From positions 36,044,782 through 36,108,781 of the forward strand of contig JAVIAB010000025.1 in the NCBI GenBank assembly GCA_032433765.1: DNA of 64,000 nt, read 5' to 3'. Numbering within the stretch: position 1 is the first letter of the stretch; each line of letters begins with the position of its first letter. A program made the position numbers and the translations under genes. This document shows positions 56,283 through 64,000 of the stretch, in pieces. This DNA is from Megaustenia siamemsis. Its lineage: Eukaryota; Mollusca; Gastropoda; Stylommatophora; Ariophantidae. The notes beneath the pieces were generated by a model that was not told where the DNA came from, did not search any database, and saw only the letters and a program-made list of their open reading frames with translations.

Positions 56283-56415
56283 CATGGGCTGCATGTGTCA
56301 ATCAAGTTTGCGAGTTCTGTCATTGAATTTGATGCTGACAATGCGGAAGAAAAATTCAAAATCTGTCGTCTGTTGAGTTTTATCCTTCAAACTGTGCACG
56401 GAGACGATGGTGAAA
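56283..56415 (+). CDS. PH-domain gene, exon 2
   Basis: The acceptor cttcacaatttag and donor gtaggt bound 133 bp encoding HGLHVSIKFASSVIEFDADN and the helix-like EEKFKICRLLSFILQ. It starts in phase 0 and ends with one base (A) over, exactly the phase required by exon 3. A strand-rich stretch followed by an amphipathic helix looks like the end of a first PH-like domain. The exon lies between two LINE fragments, and its composition and frame are unlike them. Confidence 0.6.
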
Positions 56416-56568
56416 GTAGGTCACTGTTAATTTTTGTAAAACTAATCACTGTTTTCTTATATTCGCTATTTTAGTACTGCTGATGACTGTCATTGTTAAA
56501 TGCTGTGAAATGTAGTTTTCTATCCTGGCTCTTTGAATTATTATATTTTTCTTTTCTATTTTATCTTC

Positions 56569-56915
56569 GAGATATGATTTATCAGAAGAATGTTGAGAGT
56601 TCCCTGGACAGCTAAAAAGACCAATGAGGAAATTATCAAAGAGGCCAACACAAAAAGGGAGTTCCTAAAAAACATCAGAAAGAAACAATCAACATTTTTT
56701 GGGCACATCATGAGAAGAGGAATGTTGGAATTTTTGGTTACAACTGGCAAAATACAGGGTAAGAGAGATCACGGACAACAAAGAGAGAAGATACTAGATA
56801 GCTTGGTGTCATGGCATGGAAAACAGTCAACAACAGAATTGATGCGATGCACTGTGGATAGTAAATTGTGGAAGGACATGATTGACTATGCCAACCGGTA
56901 TAGCACAAGATGATG
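56569..56915 (+). pseudogene. RTE-type LINE fragment with 11-bp target-site duplication
   Basis: An open frame reads MLRVPWTAKKTNEEIIKEAN, FFGHIMRRGMLEFLVTTGK and KILDSLVSWHGKQSTTELMR. The 3' tail is GAT-rich (gatgatg). attttatcttc flanks it at 56558-56568 and 56916-56926. It is 5'-truncated, so inactive, and lies in intron 2 of the PH gene. Confidence 0.88.
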
Positions 56916-56946
56916 ATTTTATCTTCACTTCCTCCCTTTGGGTGTC

Positions 56947-57878
56947 CTGAAAGATAACTCACATCCTTCATAAAGATAACTCACATCCTTCATAAAGATA
57001 ACTCACATCCTTCATAAAGATAACTCACATCCTTCATAAAGATAACTCACATCCTTCATAAAGATAACTCACATCCTTCATAAAGATAACTCACATCCTT
57101 CATAAAGATAACTCACACCCTTCATAAAGATAACTCACATCCTTCATAAAGATAACTCACATCCTTCAGAAAGATAACTCACATCCTTCAGAAAGATAAC
57201 TCACATCATTCAGAAAGATAACTCACATCCTTCAGAAAGATAACTCACATCCTTCAGAAAGATAACTCACATCCTTCAGAAAGATAGCTCACATCATTCA
57301 GAAATATAATTCACATTCTTCAGAAGGATAACTCACATCCTTCATAAAGATAACTCGCATTCTTCAGAAAGATAACTCACATCCTTCATAAAGATAACTC
57401 ACATCCTTCAGAAAGATAACTCACATTCTTCATAAAGATAACTCACATTCTTCAGAAAGATAACTCACATCCTTCAGAAAGATAACTCACATCCTTCAGA
57501 AAGATAACTCACATCCTTCATAAAGATAACTCACATCCTTCAGAAAGATAACTCACTTCATTCAGAAATATAACTCACATTCTTCAGACAGATAACTCAC
57601 ATCCTTCATAACGATAACTTACACCCTTCATAAAGATAACTCACATCCTTCAGAAAAATAACTCACATCCTTCAGAAAGATAACTCACACCCTTCATAAA
57701 GATAATTCACATCTTTCAGTAAGATAACTCATATCCTTCAGAAAGATAACTCACATCCTTCAGAAAGATAACTCACATCCTTCATAAAGATAACTCACAT
57801 CCTTCATAAAGATAACTCACATCCTTCATAAAGATAACTCACATCCTTCAGAAAGATAACTCACATCCTTCAGAAAGC
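56947..57878. repeat. 21-bp minisatellite in intron 2 (about 44 units)
   Basis: The unit is aagataactcacatccttca plus t or g. The cataaag and cagaaag variants occur in blocks. Confidence 0.97.
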
Positions 57879-58229
57879 ATCAACTATCGCCATCTGATGC
57901 TGTTGTGGAGTTTGTAGATTGATGAAAGTCTCTCTCCGCATGGACAAACAATAATGTAGTTCAAGACATAATGTCAGCTCTTTTCTTAAAGTCATATGCA
58001 TAATCCAGTTAATCCATTTGAGTCCAATTAATCCACTTTAGTCCAAATAATCCACTTGAGTCCAATTAATCCACTTGAGTCCAATTGATCCTTTTCAGTC
58101 AAATAAATCTATTTGAGTCCATTAAATTCACTTTAGTCCAATATACCCATCCTTTCATCATCATCCCCTGTTAGTTTTTACTCCTGATTACATCTAGTTA
58201 CCACTGATAGCTTCTGTTGCATGTATTTA
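57879..58229. repeat. Spacer with an imperfect 19-bp repeat
   Basis: Positions about 57995-58140 contain around seven imperfect units of taatccacttgagtccaat. The rest shows nothing. Confidence 0.7.
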
Positions 58230-60168
58230 TATGTGTTCTCATTGAGCTGTCTATTTATTCTGATTGAGCTGCCTATTTGTTCTGATTGAGCTGTCTATGT
58301 GTTCTGATTGAGCTGTCTATGTGTTCTCATTGATCTATGTGTTCTGACTGAGCTGTATATTTGTTCTAATTAAGCTGTTTATGTATTCTCTTTGAGCTAA
58401 ATATGTGTTCTGATTGAGCTGTCTATGCATTCTGATTGAGCTATGTGTTCTGATTGAGCTGTCTATATCTTCTGATTGAGCTGTCTATATCTTCTGATTG
58501 AGCTGTATGTGTGTTCTGATTGAGTTGTATATGTGTTCTGATTGAGCTGTATATGTGTTCTGATTGAGCTGTCTATGTGTTATGATTGAGCTATGTGTTC
58601 TGATTGAGCTGTCTATGTGTTCTAATTGAGCTGTATATGTGTTCTAATTGAGCTATGTGTTCTCATTGAGTTATATATGTGTTCTGATTGAGCTGTATGT
58701 GTGTTCTCATTGACCTGTCTTATGTTGTTGTTATTGAGCTGTCTTATGTTGTTGTTATTGAGCTGTTTTATGTTGTTGTTATTGAGCTGTCTTATGTTGT
58801 TGTTATTGAGCTGTTTTATGTTGTTGTTATTGAGCTGTCTTATGTTGTTGTTATTGAACTGTCTTATGTTGTTGTTATTGAACTTTCTTGTGTTGTTGTT
58901 ATTGAGCTGTTTTATGTTGTTGTTATTGAGTTGTCTTATGTTGTTGTTATTGAACTGTCTTATGTTGTTGTTATTGAGCTGTCTTATGTTGTTGTTATTG
59001 AGCTGTCTTATGTTGTTGTTATTGAACTTTCTTGTGTTGTTGTTATTGAGCTGTTTTATGTTGTTGTTATTGAACTTTCTTGTGTTGTTGTTATTGAGCT
59101 GTTTTATGTTGTTGTTATTGAACTTTCTTGTTTTGTTGTTATTGAGCTGTTTTATGTTGTTGTTATTGAACTTTCTTGTGTTGTTGTTATTGAGCTGTTT
59201 TATGTTGTTGTTATTGAACTTTCTTGTGTTGTTGTCATTGAGCTGTTTTATTGTTGTTATTGAACTTTCTTGTGTTGTTGTTATTGAACTTTCTTGTGTT
59301 GTTGTTATTGAGCTGTTTTATGTTGTTGTTATTGAACTTTCTTGTTTTGTTGTTATTGAGCTGTCTTATGTTGTTGTTATTGAGCTGTCTTATGTTGTTG
59401 TTATTGAACTTTCTTGTGTTGTTGTTATTGAGCTGTCTTATGTTGTTGTTATTGAACTTTCTTGTGTTGTTGTTATTGAGCTGTTTTATGTTGTTGTTAT
59501 TGAACTTTCTTGTGTTGTTGTTATTGAGCTGTTTTATGTTGTTGTTATTGAACTTTCTTATGTTGTTGTTATTGAACTTTCTTATGTTGTTGTTATTGAG
59601 CTGTTTTATGTTGTTGTTATTGAACTTTCTTGTTTTGTTGTTATTGAGCTGTCTTATGTTGTTGTTATTGAGCTGTCTTATGTTGTTGTTATTGAACTTT
59701 CTTGTGTTGTTGTTATTGAGCTGTCTTATGTTGTTGTTATTGAACTTTCTTGTGTTGTTGTTATTGAGCTGTTTTATGTTGTTGTTATTGAACTTTCTTG
59801 TTTTGTTGTTATTGAGCTGTTTTATGTTGTTGTTATTGAACTTTCTTGTGTTGTTGTTATTGAGCTGTTTTATGTTGTTGTTATTGAACTTTCTTGTGTT
59901 GTTGTTATTGAGCTGTCTTATGTTGTTGTTATTGAACTTTCTTGTGTTGTTGTTATTGAGCTGTCTTATGTTGTTGTTATTGAACTTTCTTGTGTTGTTG
60001 TTATTGAGCTGTTTTATGTTGTTGTTATTGAACTTTCTTGTTTTGTTGTTATTGAGCTGTTTTATGTTGTTGTTATTGAGCTGTTTTATGTTGTTGTTAT
60101 TGAGCTGTCTTATGTTGTTGTTATTGAGCTGTCTTATGCTGTTGTTATTGAGCTGTTTTATGTTGTTG
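58230..60168. repeat. 22-bp diverged array grading into a 24-bp array (over 75 units)
   Basis: From 58230 to 58710 diverged 22-bp units (ttctgattgagctgtctatg) dominate. From 58711 a regular 24-bp unit ttatgttgttgttattgagc plus tgtc takes over for about 61 units. Both share attgagctgt. Two subtypes alternate in the 24-bp part (gagctgt and gaactttcttg). The array stops 17 bp before exon 3. Confidence 0.96.
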
Positions 60169-60184
60169 TTAATACTATCCCCAG

Positions 60185-60296
60185 ACTGTGGTCAGGGTAT
60201 AATCCTTGTAGGAGAGCAGCAGTATGAGAGAGCTGTTGTCATCAAAGAAGGTATTCTGGAGAAGAAAGGAAACAGCACAATAGCAACCTGGAAAAA
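60185..60296 (+). CDS. PH-domain gene, exon 3
   Basis: The acceptor aatactatccccag and donor gtaagc bound 112 bp. With the one base left from exon 2 the frame reads N-CGQGIILVGEQQYERA, then VVIKEGILEKKG and TIATWKK. VIKEGILEKKG...W is the typical opening strand of a PH domain. It ends with two bases over, as exon 4 requires. The acceptor lies just past the end of the 24-bp array, so part of its pyrimidine tract is array sequence. Confidence 0.72.
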
Positions 60297-60565
60297 GTAA
60301 GCAACAAACAGAAGGCAGATCAACATATTGCAATAATTAGTAGATCAACAGTTTTGTGATAATTAGTGGATAAGTGTTTAATATTCTGAAAATTAGTGTA
60401 TAAGTGTTTAAATATTGTAATAATTAGTGGATACATCCATACATCAGTCTTGTACCAGGTTATTTTGTTAGACAAGCATCTCTGGTTTGTTCTTGATCTC
60501 AAGTTTATTTTGTTGTTGCCAGTTTGTCTGTTTGGAAGCCAAATAATTTCTTTCATAAATTACAG

Positions 60566-60620
60566 ACGCAGGATTAGGCTCATGCCAGGTGAATTTTCCT
60601 ACTACAAACCCAGTGAAGAG
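60566..60620 (+). CDS. PH-domain gene, exon 4
   Basis: The acceptor ttcataaattacag and donor gtaatg bound 55 bp encoding, with exon 3, KRRIRLMPGEFSYYKPSEE. The pattern 'basic, strand, FSYYK' is the PH second and third strand, where YYK is a common family signature. Phase agrees with exon 3, and the exon ends in phase 0. Intron 3 is 269 bp and is the only intron here without an array. Confidence 0.72.
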
Positions 60621-60769
60621 GTAATGCACTTTTATGATCACGGCGTTTATCTTTGGGTTGCTTATGATGGGGATCATATTTTTGTTTGTTATCACTTCAT
60701 ATATCATCATCACGTGTGCCAACATTGCAATCTGCATTTTATTTTCTAATTTAATAGTGATGGTTTTTA

Positions 60770-61520
60770 TTATGTTTGTCTTTATTAACAGTGATGGTTT
60801 TTATTATGTTTGTCTTAATTATCAGTGACATTTGATAGTATGTTTGTCTTAATTATCAGTGACATTTGATATTATGTTTGTCCTCATTATCAATGACATT
60901 TGATATTATGTTTGTTTTTATTATCAGTGACATTTAATATTGTGTTTGTCCTCATTACCAATGACATTTGATATTAATATTATGTTTGTCCTCATTATCA
61001 ATGACATTTGATATTATGTTTGTTTTTAATTATCAGTGACATTTAATATTGTTTGTCCTCATTACCAATGACATTTGATATTAATATTATGTTTGTCCTC
61101 ATTATCAATGACATTTAATATTGTGTTTGTCCTCATTACCAATGACATTTAATATTATGCTTGTTTTTATTATCAGTGACATTTGATATTATATTTGTCC
61201 TCAATGTCAGTGACATTTGATATTATGTTTGTTTTTATTATCAGAGACATTTGATATGTTTGTCCTCATTACCAATGACACTTGATATTATATTTATCCT
61301 CATTACCAATGACATTTAATATTGTGTTTGTCCTCATTACCAATGACCTTTAATATTGTGTTTGTCCTCATTACCAATGACATTTAAAATTGTGTTTGTC
61401 TTCATTACCAATGACATTTAAAATTGTGTTTGTCCTCATTACCAATGACATTTAATATTATGTATGTCCTAATTACCAATGGCATTTAATATTATGTTTA
61501 TCCTCATTACCAATGACATT
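60770..61520. repeat. 34-bp repeat in intron 4 (about 20 units)
   Basis: The unit is tgtttgtcctcattaccaat plus gacatttaatatta. Left units are diverged (tgtttgtcttaattatcagt), right units more regular. It ends about 22 bp before exon 5. Confidence 0.93.
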
Positions 61521-61542
61521 TTCCTTGTGTGTTTACTTCAAG

Positions 61543-61579
61543 TTGCCTCTGTGGTGGGATAAGAATCCTGCCTGCTCAG
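61543..61579 (+). CDS. PH-domain gene, probable exon 5, with a one-base insertion
   Basis: A strong pyrimidine-rich acceptor (ttccttgtgtgtttacttcaag) precedes 61543 and a donor-like gtagtc follows 61579. As written the frame gives LPLWWDKNPACS. If one T of ctgtgg were absent it would give LPLGGIRILPAQ, the expected fourth PH strand after YYKPSEE (compare the LPLG.I.L pattern of the family). The exon therefore seems to carry a one-base insertion, either an error or an inactivating change. Confidence 0.4.
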
Positions 61580-61599
61580 GTAGTCAAATGCATAGTGTC

Positions 61600-64000
61600 A
61601 GGAAGTTGGATCAATAGCAACAATGGTAAAGGAAGAACACAATGCTGGACCAATAGCAACAATGGTAAAGGAAGAACAGGATGTTGGACCAATAGCAACA
61701 GTGGTAAATGAAGAACAGGGTGTTGGATCAATAGCAACAAAGGTAAATGAAGAACAGAATGTTAGACCAATAGCAACAATGGTAAATGAAGAACAGGATG
61801 TTGGACCAATAGCAACAATGGTAAATGAAGAACAGGGTGTTGGATTAATAGCAACAATGGTAAAGGAAGAACAGGATGTTGGACCAATAGCAAAAATGGT
61901 AAATGAAGAACAGGATGTTGGACCAATAGCACAAATGGTAAAGGAAGAACAGAATGTTGGACTAATAGCACCAATGGTAAAGGAAGAACAGAATGTTGGA
62001 CCAATAGCAACAATGGTAAAGGAAAACAGGATGTTGGACCAAAAGTAACAATGATAAATGAAGAACTGGATGTTGGACCAATAGCACAAATGGTAAAGGA
62101 AGAACAGAATATTGGACTAATAGCACCAATGGTAAAGAAAAAACAGGATGTTGGACCAATAGCAACAATGGTAAATGAAGAACACAATGCTGGACCAATA
62201 GCAACAATGGTAAATGAAGAACAGGGTGTTGGATGAATAGCAACAATGGTAAAGGAAGAACAGGATGTTGGGCCAATAGCAACAATGGTAAATGAAGAAC
62301 AGGGTGTTTGACCAATAGCAACAATGGTGAATGAAGAACAGGGTGTTGGATCAATAGCACCAATGGTAAAGGAAGAACAGGATGTTGGATCAATAGCAAA
62401 AATGGTAAATGAAGAACAGGATGTTTGACCAATAGCAACAATGGTAAAGGAAGAAGAGGATGTTGGACCAATAGCAACAATGGTAAATGAAGAACAGGAT
62501 GTTAGACCAATAGAAACAATGATAAAGGAAGAACAGAATGTTGGATCAATAGCAACAATGGTAAAGGAAGAACAGGATGTTGGACCAAAAGTAACAATGG
62601 TAAAGGAATAACAGGATGTTGGACCAATAGCACAAATGGTAAAGGAAGAACAGAATGTTGGACTATTAGCGCCAATGGTAAAGGAAGAACAGAATGTTGG
62701 ACCAATAGCACTAATGGTTAATGAAGAACAGGATGTTGGACCAATAGCAAAAATGGTAAATGAAGAACAGGGTGTTGGACCAATAGCAACAATGGTAAAT
62801 GAAGAACAGGATGTTAGACCAATAGAAACAATGGTAAAGGAAGAACAGAATGTTGGATCAATAGCAACAATGGTAAAGGAAGAACAGGATGTTGGACCAA
62901 AAGTAACAATGGTAAAGGAAGAACAGGATGTTGGACCAATAGCACAAATGGTAAAGGAAGATCAGAATGTTGGATTAATAGCACCAATGGTAAAGGAAGA
63001 GCAGAATTTTGGACCAATAGCACTAATGGTAAATGAAGTACATGATGTTGGACCAATAGCAACAATGGTAAATAAAGAACAGGATGTTGGACCAATAGCA
63101 ACAACGGTAAATGAAGAACAGGATGTTGAACCAATAGCAACAATGGTAAATGAAGAACAGGATGTTGGACCAATAGCAACAATGGTAAATGAAGAACAGA
63201 ATGTTGGATCAATAGCAACAATGGTAAAGGAAGAACAGGATGTTGGACCAATAGCAACAATGGTAAATGAAGAACAGGGTGTTGGAACAATAGCACAAAT
63301 GGTAAAGGAAGAACAGAATGTTGGACTAATAGCACCAATGGTAAAGGAAGAACAGAATGTTGGACCAATAGCAACAATGGTAAAGGAAGAACAGAATGTT
63401 GGACTAATAGCAACAATGGTAAAGGAAGAACAGAATGTTGGACCAATAGCACCAATGGTAAATGAAGAACAGGATGTTGGACCAATAGCAACAATGGTAA
63501 ATGAAGAACATGATGTTGGACCAATAGCAACAATGGTAAATGAAGAACAGGATGTTGGACCAATAGCAACAATGGTAAATGAAGAACAGGATGTTGGACC
63601 AATAGCAACAATGGTAAATGAAGAACAGGATGTTGGACCAATAGCACCAATGGTAAATGAAGAACACAATGCTGGACCAATAGCAACAATGGTAAATGAA
63701 GAACAGGATGTTGGACCAATAGCAAAAATGGTAAATGAAGAAAAGGATGTTGGACCAATAGCACCAATGGTAAATGAAGAACAGAATGTTGGACCAATAG
63801 CACCAATGGTAAAGAAAGAACAGGATGTTGGACCAATAGCACCAATGGTAAAGAAAGAACAGATTGTTGGACCAATAGCACCAATGGTAAAGAAAGAACA
63901 GGATGTTGGACCAATAGCACCAATGGTAAAGGAAGAACAGGATGTTGGACCAATAGCACCAATGGTAAAGAAAGAACAGGATGTTGGACCAATAGCACCA
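61600..64000. repeat. 39-bp minisatellite, runs off the window (over 60 units)
   Basis: The unit is aatggtaaaggaagaacagg plus atgttggaccaatagcaac. Variants are aaatgaag/aaaggaag/aaagaaag, caatgc and accaatg. It is unrelated to the 39-bp array at 21877. Minus-strand frames of 394 and 235 codons and plus frames of up to 141 codons are by-products. The array probably starts in the next intron of the PH gene. Confidence 0.97.

Noticed and set aside
58688..60300. Hydrophobic Leu/Val-rich 'membrane proteins' of 191-508 codons
   Set aside because: They arise from a T-rich 24-bp unit with three open plus frames. Only the last about 112 bp are real coding sequence (exon 3).
61529..61711. 60-codon ORF starting MFTSSCLCGG
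   Set aside because: It runs into the 39-bp array. The informative part is better explained as PH exon 5 with a one-base insertion.

Overview
The window is animal (metazoan) nuclear DNA. The evidence is GT-AG introns, a BTB/C2H2 zinc-finger gene of animal type, decayed RTE-type and RNase H-carrying non-LTR retrotransposons (LINEs) with target-site duplications, and tRNA-derived SINEs. The mix of LINE families suggests a marine invertebrate, perhaps a mollusc, but nothing here proves the lineage. There are no operons, CRISPR arrays or bacterial genes.

Roughly 55% of the sequence (about 35 kb by adding up the arrays) is tandem minisatellite. I count more than 25 arrays, each built from a different, apparently unrelated unit of 14 to 59 bp. 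Most of the long reading frames here are by-products of repeating a stop-free unit. They are often open in several frames or on both strands and are not called as genes.

Layout. 1-6.3 kb: a 59-bp array holding a LINE insertion that was later duplicated with its flanks, and a SINE-bearing 440-bp dimer. 6.5-10.4 kb: a scrap-yard of LINE 3' ends, one with a 5' inversion that is itself split by a SINE. 10.6-12.4 kb: arrays. 12.6-14.3 kb: a broken minus-strand ORF for a Cys-rich, N-glycosylation-rich ectodomain-like protein, whose 3' end belongs to a dispersed retroposed family with three copies in this window. 14.5-27.3 kb: SINEs and arrays, including a 4.5-kb array of 39-bp units. 27.9-30.6 kb: the one clear large gene, a minus-strand BTB/AT-hook/nine-finger transcription factor. 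Its 3' end runs directly into a 35-bp array. Its start codon lies in a TISU/YY1-like element. About 0.3 kb upstream begins a 1.8-kb array whose every unit carries two Myb-type consensus sites. 33-49.5 kb: more arrays, LINEs (one nested in another with an 11-bp target-site duplication) and low-complexity DNA. 49.5-64 kb: arrays that fill the introns of a plus-strand gene. I reconstructed four phase-compatible exons plus a probable fifth, encoding pleckstrin-homology (PH) domain sequence.

Two gene systems are therefore supported: the zinc-finger factor and the PH-domain protein. Both are hemmed in by minisatellites that stop within about 8-25 bp of coding or splice boundaries. Each also carries one apparent single-base indel near its 3' part, so unpolished sequence errors must be excluded before either is called a pseudogene.
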